Shown here: positions 18,917 through 28,203 of the stretch, in pieces
Position numbering within the stretch: position 1 is the stretch's first letter
Layout of the letters: each line of letters begins with the position of its first letter
Assembly: GCA_018241265.1 (NCBI GenBank)
Contig: JAFEEF010000019.1
Location: 1-48,200 of the forward strand
DNA length: 48,200 bases
DNA from: Pseudomonadota bacterium
GTDB lineage: Bacteria; Pseudomonadota; Gammaproteobacteria; Burkholderiales; Burkholderiaceae_C
Reading direction: 5' to 3'
The notes under the pieces: model-generated
What the model saw: only the letters and a program-made list of their open reading frames with translations
Told to the model about the DNA's origin: nothing
Databases searched by the model: none
Made by a program: the position numbers and the translations under genes

Positions 18917-20374
18917 ATGGAAGTCCGCAACGCCTCGCCCGATCTCTACAACGAAGACCTCGCACCGGCGCGCGAGCGCAACTGGGGTGCCTTCAGCATC
19001 TTCAACGTCTGGACCTCGGACGTGCACAGCCTGTGGGGCTACTACCTCGCGGCGAGCCTGTTCCTGCTGTGCGGCAGCTTCGTCAACTTCATCGTCGCGA
19101 TCGGCATCGGCTCCCTGGTGATCTTCGCGCTGATGAACCTCGTCGGCTATGCCGGCGTGCGCACCGGCGTGCCCTACCCGGTGCTGGCGCGCGCGTCGTT
19201 CGGCGTCTGGGGCGCGAACCTGCCGGCGCTGGTGCGCGCCGTCGTCGCCTGCTTCTGGTACGGCGCGCAGACGGCCGCGGCCTCGGGCGCGATCGTGGCG
19301 CTGTTGACGCGCTCGCCTTCCATGCTGCAGTTCCACCAGAACGTGCACTTCCTCGGGCATTCGGGGCTCGAGGTGATCTGCTTCATCGTCGTCTGGGCGC
19401 TGCAGCTGCTGATCATCCAGAACGGCATGGAGACGGTGCGCAAGTTCCAGGACTGGGCCGGCCCGGCGGTGTGGGTCGCGATGCTGGTGCTGGCGATCGG
19501 GCTGTGCGTGAAGGCCGGCGGCTTCTCGTTCGACCATGGCATACCGCAGGCGGTGCTGCTCGAGAAGACCAAGGACGCCGGCGTGGCCGGCGAGCCGGGC
19601 ACGTTCTGGGCGCTGGCGGCGGTGGCCGCGACCTGGGTCACGTACTTCGCGGCGCTCTACCTCAACTTCTGCGACTTCGCGCGCTATGCGCCGAACGAAG
19701 GCGTCGTCAAGCGGGGCAACCTGTGGGGCCTGCCGATCAACCTGATCCTGTTCTCGCTGGTCGCCGGCGTGACGACGATCGCCGCCTACAAGGTCTACGG
19801 CGAAGTGCTGCTGCACCCCGAGCAGATCTCCGCCAAGTTCGACAACTGGTTCCTCGCGCTGGTCGCGGCGCTGACCTTCGCGGTGGCGACCTTGGGCATC
19901 AACGTCGTCGCCAACTTCGTGTCGCCGGCATTCGACTTCGCGAACGTCTTCCCGCGCCTCATCGACTTCAAGAAGGGCGGCTACATCGCGGCGGCGATCG
20001 CGCTCGTGCTCTATCCGTTCGCGCCATGGGAAGGCAACGCCGCTTCGTTCGTCGGCGCGATCGGCGCGACCATGGGGCCGCTGCTCGGCGTGATCCTGGT
20101 CGACTATTACCTGGTCGCCAAGGGCAAGGTGAACGTCGAGGCGCTCTACCAGGAGCACGGCGCCTACCGCTACTCGGGCGGCTGGAACCTCGCCGCGGTG
20201 ATTGCCGCCGCGATCGGCGCCCTCTTCTCGAGCATCCTGCCCAACTTCGGCAACCTGCTGCCGTCGTGGTGGGGCGTCTACGGCTGGTTCTTCGGCGTGG
20301 CGATCGGCGGCGGCGTCTACCTCGTGCTGTCGATCGTGATGCCGCGGCCGGCGATCGTGCCCGCCAAGGCCTGA
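18917..20374 (+). CDS. NCS1-family permease (cytosine/purine/allantoin/thiamine-type transporter)
   Basis: 485 residues and about 12 hydrophobic spans. The N-terminal NWGAFSIFNVWTSDVHSLWGYY is the usual first helix of NCS1 carriers; GVPYPVLARASFGVWGANLPALVRAV is the family's second landmark. It takes up nucleobases, hydantoins, pyridoxine-like compounds or similar by cation symport; the substrate cannot be read from the sequence. The start at 18917 has GGAGAG nearby and gives the normal N-terminus; the frame stays open upstream but overlaps the divergent dehydrogenase. Confidence 0.92.
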   Translation: MEVRNASPDLYNEDLAPARERNWGAFSIFNVWTSDVHSLWGYYLAASLFLLCGSFVNFIVAIGIGSLVIFALMNLVGYAGVRTGVPYPVLARASFGVWGANLPALVRAVVACFWYGAQTAAASGAIVALLTRSPSMLQFHQNVHFLGHSGLEVICFIVVWALQLLIIQNGMETVRKFQDWAGPAVWVAMLVLAIGLCVKAGGFSFDHGIPQAVLLEKTKDAGVAGEPGTFWALAAVAATWVTYFAALYLNFCDFARYAPNEGVVKRGNLWGLPINLILFSLVAGVTTIAAYKVYGEVLLHPEQISAKFDNWFLALVAALTFAVATLGINVVANFVSPAFDFANVFPRLIDFKKGGYIAAAIALVLYPFAPWEGNAASFVGAIGATMGPLLGVILVDYYLVAKGKVNVEALYQEHGAYRYSGGWNLAAVIAAAIGALFSSILPNFGNLLPSWWGVYGWFFGVAIGGGVYLVLSIVMPRPAIVPAKA

Positions 20375-20408
20375 CCGCACGCATCCAACACGTTCCGGCC
20401 TCGCTTCG

Positions 20409-21092
20409 ATGCCGGCTCAGAGTCCCATCGCGCAACGCGTCGTCGACGCGATCCTGGCCGGGCGGCTCGCGCCGGGCGGGCGCCTCGGCGAACAGGATCT
20501 CGCCGAGCTGTTCGGCGTGAGCCGCACGCTGGTGCGCGAGGCGCTGATGCAGCTCCACACGCGCGGCTTCGTCGAGGTCAAGCCGCGGCGCGGCTGGTTC
20601 GTCGTGCAGCCGTCGTTCGACGAGGCGCGCGAGGCCTACGCCGCGCGCCGCGTCATCGAAACCGGTCTGCTGCGCGAAGCCGGCAAGCCGCTGCAGAGCG
20701 TGATCCGGCGCCTGCGCCGCCACGTGGCCGACGAGCGCCGCGCGATCGCCTCGGGCGATCCCGCAACGCGCAGCTTCCTGCTGGCAGACTTCCATGCCTG
20801 CCTGGCCGAATGCCTGGGACACCGCTTGCTCGCCGGCGTGATGCGCGACCTGACCGCGCGCACCACACTGGCTTCGTCGCTCTACCAGTCGAGCCCTGAT
20901 GCAGGCCGCTCGTGCGACGACCATGCCGCCATCGTCGCCGCGCTGGCCGATGGCGACAGCGCACGTGCCGTCAAGCTGATGACCGCCCACATCGGCGACG
21001 TGCAGTCCGGGCTCGACGAGCGGCTGGCGGTCGGCAAGGAGAAGCACGCGCGGTTGCGCGCATCGCTCGAGCCGGTGATCACGGCCGCGTAG
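20409..21092 (+). CDS. GntR-family regulator, FCD (FadR C-terminal) type
   Basis: 227 residues. An N-terminal winged helix (RLGEQDLAELFGVSRTLVREAL, RGFVEVKPRRGWFV) is followed by an all-helical FCD effector domain with DFHACLAECLGH and CDDHAAIVAAL, which provide the Asp/His set used by metal-binding FCD proteins. It probably represses the upstream transporter and the divergent dehydrogenase through the site at 18882. It lies 34 bp after the transporter and likely shares its transcript. Confidence 0.9.
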   Translation: MPAQSPIAQRVVDAILAGRLAPGGRLGEQDLAELFGVSRTLVREALMQLHTRGFVEVKPRRGWFVVQPSFDEAREAYAARRVIETGLLREAGKPLQSVIRRLRRHVADERRAIASGDPATRSFLLADFHACLAECLGHRLLAGVMRDLTARTTLASSLYQSSPDAGRSCDDHAAIVAALADGDSARAVKLMTAHIGDVQSGLDERLAVGKEKHARLRASLEPVITAA

Positions 21093-21098
21093 CCGTCC

Positions 21099-22277
21099 TC
21101 AATCCTTGAGCAGCTTCCAGGCCCCGTCCTTGACGACGATCAGCACGCGCCCGCGGTCGTCGAACCCGGAGTGGTCCTGCGGCGACATGTTGTAGACGCC
21201 CTGCGTCGCGACGAGATCGCGCGTGCCTTCGAGCGCATCGCGCAGGCCTGCACGGAACGCCACCGTGCCCGGCTTGCCCTTCTTCAGCGCCTGCGGGATC
21301 GCACGCTCCAGCAGCAGCCCGGCGTCGTAGACGTTGGCGCCGAACGTCGCCGGCGGCTGGCCATACAGCTTGACGTAGCCGTCGATGAAGCCTTGCGCGA
21401 TCTTCTTCGACGGGTTGCTGTCGGGAATCTCGGGCAGCACCAGCATCAGGCTCGCCGCGAGCACCGTGCCTTCGACCTTGCTGCCGCCGATGCGGAAGAA
21501 GTCGGGCGTGGCCGCGCCGTGGGTCTGGTAGATGCGGCCCTTGTAGCCCTGGTCGTAGAGCGTCGCCTGCGGCAGCACCGCGGCAGTGCCGACGCCGGCC
21601 ACGAGCACCGCATCGGGCGCGGCGGACAGGATCTTCAGCGACTGCGCGGTCACGCTCGCATCGCTGCGCGCATAGCGCTCGTCGGCGACGACCTTGATGC
21701 CCGCCGCCGCGGCCTGGGCGGTGAACTCCTGGTGCCAGCTTTCGCCGTAGGCGTCGGAGAAGCCGATGAAGGCCGCGGTCTTCACGCCGACCTTCTTCAT
21801 GTGCCCGACCAGCGCATCGCAGATCAGGTTGTCGTTCTGCGTGGTCTTGAAGACCCACTTCTTCTTGTCGTCCATCGGCAGCACCACCGAGACGGTGCCG
21901 ACCGGCGCGAGCATCGGCGTCTGCGCATCGGCGACGAACTGCACCATCGCGAGCGAATGCGGCGAACCCGACGGGCCGATGATCGCGTCGACATGCTGCT
22001 CGTCGAGCAGCTTCTTCGTCAGCGCGACCGACTGCGTCGGGTCGGAGGCATCGTCGAAGTAGACGTAGTCGATCGTCGCGTCGCCGACCTTCTTCGGCAG
22101 CAGCGCGACCGCGTTCTTCTGCGAGATGCCGACGGTGGCGACCGGACCGGTGGCGGACGTGATCACGCCGATCTTGACCTGCGCCCACGCGGGCGCCTGG
22201 GCCACGAGCGCCAGCGCGAGGCCGACGAGGCCGGTGGACACGGAGGCGAGGACGGACTTCGGATGCGGCAGCGGCAT
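21099..22277 (-). CDS. ABC transporter solute-binding protein, branched-chain amino acid type (Peripla_BP_6)
   Basis: 392 residues. The signal peptide runs through ALALVAQAPAWA, with cleavage before QVKIGVITSATGPVA. Later segments such as DAIIGPSGSPHSLAM, GFSDAYGESWHQEF, VLVAGVGTAAVLPQ and FGANVYDAGLLLERAI are characteristic of the LivJ-like/aromatic-acid binding proteins. ATG at 22277 has GGAG 6 bases upstream and begins the signal peptide. No permease or ATPase genes are adjacent, so it is an orphan receptor. Ligand unknown. It converges on the GntR gene. Confidence 0.92.
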   Translation of the reverse strand: MPLPHPKSVLASVSTGLVGLALALVAQAPAWAQVKIGVITSATGPVATVGISQKNAVALLPKKVGDATIDYVYFDDASDPTQSVALTKKLLDEQHVDAIIGPSGSPHSLAMVQFVADAQTPMLAPVGTVSVVLPMDDKKKWVFKTTQNDNLICDALVGHMKKVGVKTAAFIGFSDAYGESWHQEFTAQAAAAGIKVVADERYARSDASVTAQSLKILSAAPDAVLVAGVGTAAVLPQATLYDQGYKGRIYQTHGAATPDFFRIGGSKVEGTVLAASLMLVLPEIPDSNPSKKIAQGFIDGYVKLYGQPPATFGANVYDAGLLLERAIPQALKKGKPGTVAFRAGLRDALEGTRDLVATQGVYNMSPQDHSGFDDRGRVLIVVKDGAWKLLKD

Positions 22278-22371
22278 GGGGACTCCGGGCAGGTGGATGG
22301 ATGGCGGACGGCACGCCAGGCGCATAGCCTAACCGCTGACGCGCAGCACCCCGCGCACGACGGTCGGCGGA

Positions 22372-23271
22372 TCACGGCCGCTGCAGACACACCGCCAGCC
22401 CCTCCACCGGCTCGCCGTCCTCTTCGCGCAGCGTGACTTCGACCAGCGCCTGCGTCAGATAACCATGCCGTTCGGCGACGCCTTCGACGTAAGGCCGCGC
22501 ATGCGCATAGCGCAAGCTCGCCAGCAGGTCGATGCCCGCACGCGCCGCCGTCAGTTCGACCGTGAACGCGAACCCGCCGCCCGGCCGCAGCGCGCGGCGC
22601 ACGCCGGCGAACGCGGCGTCGAGCGCGCCGACGTAGTTGAACGCGTCGCAGCAGATCACGAGGTCGAACGCGGCCGGCTCGGTCGATGCCAGGTAGTGCT
22701 CGATCGAGTCGTGCACGAGCGCTTCGTACGCGCCGGTCCGCTCGGCGTGCGCAAGCATCCGACTCGACACGTCGACCCCGACGATCGCATCGGCGATCGG
22801 CTTGAACGCCAGCCCCGCCAGCCCGGTACCGCAGCCGAGGTCGAGCACGCGCGCATGGCGAGCCGCACCCGGCCGAGCAACAGCCTCGAAGAGCCGCTGC
22901 GGCGCACGGTAGTTCAGCTCCTGCCGCAGGTGCGCATCGAAGCGATCCGCATACTGGTCGAACAACTGCGCGACGAAGCCGCCGGGCGGCGCCGCGACCA
23001 CCTCGCCGACACCGACCGCGCTGAGAAAGAACGCATTCAGCGCCGGATCGTCGCCGCCGGCGATCGCCCGCTCGAAGCACTCGCTCGCCGGCCCGAGCCG
23101 CCCCGAGCGCCGCAGCAGGTTGCCGGCCAGTCGCCACGCGCGGCCGCACGACGGATCAAGCTCGGTCGCCTCGCGAAAGCAATCGAAGGCGGCGGCGAAA
23201 TCCCCCGTGTCTTCGAGCGCCAGGCCGCGCGCCAGCGCAGCCTGTGCCCGATCGCGCGCCGCCTCCGCCAT
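22372..23271 (-). CDS. TPR-containing class I SAM-dependent methyltransferase
   Basis: 299 residues. The N-terminal 75 residues form TPR-like helices ([36 protein letters not shown]). The Rossmann methyltransferase domain has the SAM motif [13 protein letters not shown] around residue 140, then VGVDVS and [13 protein letters not shown]. The substrate is unknown. The ATG overlaps the stop of the upstream decayed hydroxylase gene (TGATG), so its translation was once coupled to that gene and may be affected by its decay. Confidence 0.88.
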   Translation of the reverse strand: MAEAARDRAQAALARGLALEDTGDFAAAFDCFREATELDPSCGRAWRLAGNLLRRSGRLGPASECFERAIAGGDDPALNAFFLSAVGVGEVVAAPPGGFVAQLFDQYADRFDAHLRQELNYRAPQRLFEAVARPGAARHARVLDLGCGTGLAGLAFKPIADAIVGVDVSSRMLAHAERTGAYEALVHDSIEHYLASTEPAAFDLVICCDAFNYVGALDAAFAGVRRALRPGGGFAFTVELTAARAGIDLLASLRYAHARPYVEGVAERHGYLTQALVEVTLREEDGEPVEGLAVCLQRP

Positions 23272-24560
23272 CAAGCCGACACCGTCTCGAACGGCAGCTT
23301 GCGCAGCCGCTTGCCGGCGAGCTGCGCGACCGCATTGGCGATCGCCGGCGCCATCGCCGGCACGCCGGGCTCGCCGAGGCCGGTCGGCGCATCGGTGCTC
23401 GGCACGAAGTGCACCGCGACCGGCGGCACGTCCGTCATGCGCGGCGGCGGGTAGTCGGTGAACTGGCTCTGCTGCACGACGCCGTCCTTCAGCGTGATCG
23501 CAAATCCGGGCCGCGTCATCGACAAACCGAACACCGCGCCGCCCTGCACCTGCGCCTCGGCGGCGATCGGATTGACGACCTGGTTCGCATGCACGCCCGC
23601 AGTCGCCGCATGGACCTGCGGCCGGCCGTCGACCATCGACACGTCGACCACGTAGGCCACCACCGAGCCGAACGACTCGTGCACCGCGACGCCCCAGGCC
23701 CGCCCATTCGGCAAGGTCTTCGTGCCGTAGCCCGACTTGTCGACCGCGAGCTGCAGCGCCGCGATGTGGCGCGCGTGCTTCTTCCGGTCGAAGTGCGCGA
23801 GCCGCCACGCCACCGGATCCTGGCCGGCCGTGCGCGCCACTTCGTCGACCATCGTCTCCATCACGAACGCCGTGTGCGTGTGGCCGACCGAACGCCACCA
23901 CAAGACCGGCACCGCGACGTCGGGATGGGTCACGCGCAGCCGCATCGGCACGCCATAGTCGTTCTCGGCGACGCCTTCGGTCAGCGTGCCGTCGATGCCG
24001 TTCTTGACCATGAACGCCTCGAACGGCGAGCCCTTCAGGATCGACTGGCCGACGATCGCATGGTCCCACGCGACGACCTTGCCGCCCGCATCGAGCCCGA
24101 CGTCGACGCGGTGCACATGCGCCGGGCGGTAGTAGCCGCCCTTGATGTCGTCCTCGCGGCTCCACATGATCTTCAACGGCGAGGCCTTGGCCCCCTGGCG
24201 GTCGCCCCAGGCCTTCGCGACCGCGGCGCCTTCGCGCAGGTAGTCCGAGGTCGGCACCGCACGCCGGCCGAAGCCGCCCCCGGCCGGCATCGTGTTCAGC
24301 GTGACCTGCTCCGGCTTCAAGCCCAGCACCTGCGCGATCGCGACCTGATCGAGCGTCTGGAACTGCGAGCCGGCCCAGACCGTCGCCTGGTCGCCCAGCA
24401 GCTCGAAGGTCGCGTGCCGGTCTTCCAGTTGACGACGAGCGCATCGCGGCCCTGCTTCGCCGGCCAGTAGCCATCGGCGATCACCGCCAGGCCCGAGCCG
24501 CCGCGATCGGTCGGCACCTGGATCACGTCGGCCACGCCCTTGATCGCGAGCGCCTTATTT
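23271..24560 (-). pseudogene. Decayed molybdenum hydroxylase large subunit (IorB/isoquinoline 1-oxidoreductase-like)
   Basis: Two fragments in different frames belong to one protein. The first (about 24560 to 24418) reads [13 protein letters not shown] and WPAKQGRDALVVNW and lacks everything upstream. After a frame change near 24418 the second (to 23271) reads TVWAGSQFQTLDQVA, MPAGGGFGRRAVP and ends in [16 protein letters not shown]. By comparison with intact relatives, some 60-80 codons are missing at the junction and the whole N-terminal domain is gone. No partner [2Fe-2S] subunit lies beside it. Sequencing error alone would not explain the missing parts. Confidence 0.85.
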
Positions 24561-24732
24561 GCAGATGGGTGGTCATGGGGGTTCCCAACGTAGCAGGCGG
24601 GAAAGGAGGCGCGCCGTCGGCGCGCTGCGCGTACCGTGCAAGCTGAACGGCAGGGTCGACGCGGCGCGGACGACTCTAGCAGCAAGCTTGCTGCGGTGCA
24701 GAAAGGCATCCGGCGCCGGGCACAATGCCCGC

Positions 24733-25443
24733 ATGGCCTTGCCTTCCGAGTCCGACACGGACGTTCCGTCCGCCGCGCATCCGCGTGCGATCCGCAGCTT
24801 CGTCACGCGTGCCGGACGCATCGGCTCGGGGCAGCAACGCGCGCTCGACGAGCTCGGTCCGGTCTACGTGCTGCCCTTTGCGGCGCAGTCGCTCGATGTC
24901 GATGCGGTCTATGGCCGCCGCGCGCCGCTCGTCGTCGAGATCGGCTTCGGCATGGGCGATGCGACCGCGGAGATCGCCGCCGCGATGCCCGGCCGCGACT
25001 TCCTCGGCATCGAGGTGCACACGCCCGGGGTCGGTGCACTGCTGAAGCGCATCGGCGCAGCGAAGCTGACGAACGTACGCATCGTGCAGCACGATGCCGT
25101 CGAGGTCTTCGAGCAGATGCTCGCACCGGCGTCGCTGGCCGGCGTGCACGTCTTCTTTCCCGACCCGTGGCACAAGAAGCGGCATCACAAGCGGCGCCTG
25201 ATCCGGCCCGACTTCGTGCGGCTGCTCGTCAGCCGCCTGTCAAGCGGCGGCTACCTGCATTGCGCGACCGACTGGCAGCCTTATGCCGAGCAGATGCTCG
25301 AGGTGCTGTCGGCCGAGCCGGCGCTCGCCAACAGCGCCGCCGGCTATGCCGAGCGGCCGGCCTATCGGCCGCTGACGAAGTTCGAGCACCGCGGCCTCAG
25401 GCTCGGCCACGGCGTGTGGGATCTGGTGTTCGTCAGGCGCTGA
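24733..25443 (+). CDS. trmB: tRNA (guanine-46-N7)-methyltransferase TrmB
   Basis: 236 residues. SAM motif [14 protein letters not shown], then GIEVH and the family signature [16 protein letters not shown], which holds the catalytic Asp, and [13 protein letters not shown] near the end. It makes m7G46 in the variable loop of tRNAs. ATG at 24733 gives the standard N-terminus; the frame continues upstream without family likeness. It converges on uppP with a 9-bp gap. Confidence 0.96.
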   Translation: MALPSESDTDVPSAAHPRAIRSFVTRAGRIGSGQQRALDELGPVYVLPFAAQSLDVDAVYGRRAPLVVEIGFGMGDATAEIAAAMPGRDFLGIEVHTPGVGALLKRIGAAKLTNVRIVQHDAVEVFEQMLAPASLAGVHVFFPDPWHKKRHHKRRLIRPDFVRLLVSRLSSGGYLHCATDWQPYAEQMLEVLSAEPALANSAAGYAERPAYRPLTKFEHRGLRLGHGVWDLVFVRR

Positions 25444-25452
25444 AGACGATCC

Positions 25453-26286
25453 TCAATCGGCCCAGTGCACCCAGCCCTGCCACCACGTCAGGAGCACGAC
25501 CAGCCCGAACGCGATCCGGTACCACGCGAACGGCACGAAGGTGTGGGTGGCGATGTAGCGCAGCAGCCAGCGCACGACGATCCACGCGACGACGAACGAC
25601 ACCAGCGTGCCGACGACGAGCAGCGGCAGGTCGGCGCCCGACAGGTCGTGGCGCGCCTTCCACAAGCTGTAGACGCTGGCACCGATCAGGGTCGGGATCG
25701 CGAGGAAGAAGCTGAAGTCGGTCGCGGCCTGGCGCGACAGGCCGAACAGCATGCCGCCGATGATGGTCGCGCCCGAGCGGCTCGTGCCCGGCACGAGCGC
25801 GAGGCTCTGCGCCAGGCCGACCTTCAGCGCATCGACCGGCGCGAGCTCGTCGACCGAGCGGATGCGCACCACCGGCGCGGCACGCCGCTCGACCCACAGG
25901 ATGATGATGCCGCCGAGGATGAAGGTGGTCGCAACGACCGCCGGCGTGAAGAGGTGCGCCTTGATCGCCGAATTGAACGCGACGCCGAGCAGCGCCGCGG
26001 GCAGGAAGCCGATCAGCACGTTGATCGCGAAGCGCTGCTGGCGCCGGTCGTTGCCGAGGCCGGCGAGCGTGTCGCGCACGCGCTGCCAGTAGACGATCAC
26101 CACGGCGATGATCGCGCCGGCCTGGATCACGATGTCGAACAGCTTGGCCGATTTCACCGTCTCCTCGGAGAAGCCCATCAGCGAACCGGCGAGGATCAGA
26201 TGGCCGGTGCTCGAGACCGGCAGGAACTCGGTCAGGCCTTCGACGATGCCCATGATCGCGGCCTTGACGATGAGGATGAGGTCCAA
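25453..26286 (-). CDS. uppP: Undecaprenyl-diphosphatase UppP (BacA)
   Basis: 277 residues (E. coli 273), about eight membrane spans. The active-site motif [15 protein letters not shown] is at residues 16-30 and the second, [10 protein letters not shown], near 170. It dephosphorylates undecaprenyl diphosphate to recycle the lipid carrier for peptidoglycan and LPS, and its overexpression gives bacitracin resistance. ATG at 26286 is at the usual position. Confidence 0.97.
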   Translation of the reverse strand: MDLILIVKAAIMGIVEGLTEFLPVSSTGHLILAGSLMGFSEETVKSAKLFDIVIQAGAIIAVVIVYWQRVRDTLAGLGNDRRQQRFAINVLIGFLPAALLGVAFNSAIKAHLFTPAVVATTFILGGIIILWVERRAAPVVRIRSVDELAPVDALKVGLAQSLALVPGTSRSGATIIGGMLFGLSRQAATDFSFFLAIPTLIGASVYSLWKARHDLSGADLPLLVVGTLVSFVVAWIVVRWLLRYIATHTFVPFAWYRIAFGLVVLLTWWQGWVHWAD

Positions 26287-26348
26287 AGGGGGCTCCGTGG
26301 TGAGGTCGGACTGGTGCGTCGCGCAAAGCCGGCGATCTTAGGGCCTGT

Positions 26349-26909
26349 TCATAACGGCACGAGCGTGATCTCGACGCCCGCGTGCGTGACGCGCACGCCG
26401 CCGGGCCGGTAGCCGTGGCCTTCGACCGCCGCCAGGTCCTTGGCCCGCAAGGCGTAGATCGCGCGCCCTTCGAGCGCCTGCTCCGTCACCATCCGGCCGA
26501 TCGGCCCGAGCAGCCGCTGCACGTCGGCCGACGCGCCTTCGATCTCGAAGCGCTCGACGCGCACGTCCGCGAGCCGCACGCTGTTGTCGCCGGGCTCGAA
26601 GCGCACGCCGCAGGTCAGCGCGAGCGTGCCGACGTACGGCGTCTTGGGAAACGACCCGCGCGTGCGCACGCGCAGCAGCACCGCGATGCGCTCGGTGTCC
26701 TGGCGGATGCTGATGCGCGGCAGGTCGACGTCGACCTGCAGCACGTCGAGCATGCGGTTGCTGAAGGGGAAGTGCCGCGCGATCAGCGCCTGCAGCTCGT
26801 CCTCGGAAAGGACGATGGTGCGCGGGCCCAGCACGCCGGCGCACGCGGACAGCAGCAGCGCGAGCCAGACGACGCGCGCGCCGCGCAGGAAATCGGTGGG
26901 AAGTCGCAT
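26349..26909 (-). CDS. DUF1439-family lipoprotein (YceB-like)
   Basis: 186 residues. The signal peptide ends in the lipobox LLLSAC, giving a lipid-anchored Cys near residue 23. The mature part has SEDELQALIARHFPFSNRML and repeated beta strands (VDVDLPRISI, VRFEPGDNSVRLADVRVERFEI), typical of DUF1439 lipoproteins in the outer membrane or periplasm. Function unknown. ATG at 26909 puts the lipobox at the correct distance. Confidence 0.86.
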   Translation of the reverse strand: MRLPTDFLRGARVVWLALLLSACAGVLGPRTIVLSEDELQALIARHFPFSNRMLDVLQVDVDLPRISIRQDTERIAVLLRVRTRGSFPKTPYVGTLALTCGVRFEPGDNSVRLADVRVERFEIEGASADVQRLLGPIGRMVTEQALEGRAIYALRAKDLAAVEGHGYRPGGVRVTHAGVEITLVPL

Positions 26910-26994
26910 CGGCGGGCGCGATTCTGGCAGGCGCCTCGATCGCTCCGTCTTCTTTACACCCGCGGCGCGGCCGAGCACCGCGCGCCGCGGCCTC

Positions 26995-27000
26995 TAAAAT
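26995..27000 (+). promoter_or_regulatory. Candidate -10 box for the pcm-like gene
   Basis: TAAAAT stands out in GC-rich sequence 46 bp before the ATG and is followed by CCGCCGCTTGCC. Almost the same string (TAGAAT then CCGCCGCTCGCC) precedes the YqhA gene at 46195. No good -35 box is seen at 16-18 bp. Confidence 0.4.
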
Positions 27001-27045
27001 CCGCCGCTTGCCCCGCGCCGGAACGCCGCCACCAGGATCTCGCCG

Positions 27046-27699
27046 ATGAACATCGAACTCGCCCGCTTCAACATGATCGAGCAGCAGATCCGCCCATGGG
27101 ACGTGCTCGACCTGGCCGTGCTGGAGCTGCTCGCGGTCGTCAAGCGCGAGGACTTCGTGCCGCTCGCCTACAAGGCGATGGCTTTCGTCGACACCGAGGT
27201 GCCGCTGCCGGGCGGCCAGTGCATGCTCGCACCCAAGGTCGAGGCGCGGCTGCTGCAGGAGCTCGGCGTGCGCAAGCACGAGCGGGTGCTGGAGATCGGC
27301 GCCGGCTCGGGCTACATGGCCGCGCTGCTGGCGCACCGGGCGCAGCAGGTCACGACCTTCGAGATCCGTCCCGAGCTCGCGCGCATGGCGGCCGAGAACC
27401 TGCGCCGCGCCGGCGTCATGAACGCCAAGGTGATCGAGGGCGACGGCGCCGAGGGCCTGCAGGCCGACGCCCCGCTCGACGTGATCCTGCTGTCGGGGTC
27501 GGTCGCCGAGGTGCCGATGACGCTCCTGCAGCAACTCAAGGTCGGCGGGCGCCTGGCCGCGATCGTCGGCCAGCAGCCGGTGATGCGCGCCACGGTCGTG
27601 ACGCGCACCGCCGACCACGGCTACGAGACGGCGGCGCTGTTCGACACCGTGGCGCAGCGCCTCGACGGCTTCCCGGAACCGACGCGCTTCCGCTTCTGA
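27046..27699 (+). CDS. Protein-L-isoaspartate O-methyltransferase-family protein
   Basis: 217 residues. IEQQIRPWDVLD at the N-terminus, GQCMLAPKVEARLLQELGV, and the SAM-binding EIGAGSGYMAALLAH are as in PIMT-family proteins. The position before rhodanese and tolC is conserved in betaproteobacteria. It may repair isoaspartyl residues, but this subgroup diverges from Pcm proper and activity is uncertain. The stop codon is the first base triplet of a composite hairpin repeat. Confidence 0.88.
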   Translation: MNIELARFNMIEQQIRPWDVLDLAVLELLAVVKREDFVPLAYKAMAFVDTEVPLPGGQCMLAPKVEARLLQELGVRKHERVLEIGAGSGYMAALLAHRAQQVTTFEIRPELARMAAENLRRAGVMNAKVIEGDGAEGLQADAPLDVILLSGSVAEVPMTLLQQLKVGGRLAAIVGQQPVMRATVVTRTADHGYETAALFDTVAQRLDGFPEPTRFRF

Positions 27700-27800
27700 G
27701 TCGCCGGAGCGAAGTCGCCTATGAAATTGCGCAGCGCAGGCGACTCGGCTCAGGCCTGCTCGATCTTCGCCAGGGGCGTATGCCTCTCGGCCTCTGAGCC
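27697..27800. repeat. Composite hairpin repeat, copy 1
   Basis: The element begins inside the stop codon of the pcm-like gene and ends one base before the rhodanese ATG. Hairpin A has arms GAGTCGCC (27698-27705) and GGCGACTC (27739-27746). Hairpin B has arms GGCTCAG (27747-27753) and CTGAGCC (27794-27800). The A part (49 bp) recurs almost unchanged at 30256-30303. See copy 2. Confidence 0.75.
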
Positions 27801-28121
27801 ATGCGTGAGTTGACGCCGCGCCAGGTGCTGGCGCTGCCGGGCGCCCCGTTGCTGCTGGACGTGCGCGAGCCGTGGGAAGTGGCGCTCGCGGCCATCCGGA
27901 TCGACGGCTGGCCGACCTTGGACGTGCCGATGCAGCAGATCCCGGCGCGCCTGGCCGAGATCGACCCGGCGCAGCCTGTCGTCTGTATTTGTCATCACGG
28001 GGTGCGAAGTTCGCAGGTCGTCGCATTCCTCGAGCGCCACGGCTGCGAGGCGGTCTATAACCTCGCCGGCGGCATCGATGCGTGGTCGGCGGAGGTCGAC
28101 CCGAACCTGCCGCGCTACTGA
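27801..28121 (+). CDS. Rhodanese-like single-domain protein
   Basis: 106 residues, one rhodanese domain. LLLDVREPWEVALA is the family N-terminal motif; the active-site loop is CHHGVRSSQV with the catalytic Cys, and YNLAGGIDAW is the C-terminal motif. It probably moves sulfane sulfur between small acceptors or acts as a phosphatase-like regulator. It is encoded between the pcm-like gene and tolC, as in many Burkholderiales. No clear ribosome site is visible because hairpin B reaches the ATG, so its translation may depend on that structure. Confidence 0.9.
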   Translation: MRELTPRQVLALPGAPLLLDVREPWEVALAAIRIDGWPTLDVPMQQIPARLAEIDPAQPVVCICHHGVRSSQVVAFLERHGCEAVYNLAGGIDAWSAEVDPNLPRY

Positions 28122-28203
28122 CGCGCCGCATCTAACCTCCGAACTGGTGCTACGCGCCGGCGGCGCGTTGCCGACAACAGAGCGAATGACCGAAGGAAGA
28201 ACC

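Noticed and set aside
23271-24329. An intact 352-residue molybdenum hydroxylase gene starting at 24329
   Set aside because: Its Met lies inside the conserved domain; family sequence continues upstream in this frame to about 24418 and then in another frame, so it is a pseudogene fragment.
22372-24474. Single long minus-strand frame joining the methyltransferase to sequence upstream
   Set aside because: Only the part from 23271 down is a real protein; the upstream part is an off-frame reading of the hydroxylase remnant.
26952-27000. TTTACA with TAAAAT as a complete sigma-70 promoter for the pcm-like gene
   Set aside because: Spacing is over 30 bp, too long for one promoter; only the -10-like box is kept as a weak candidate.
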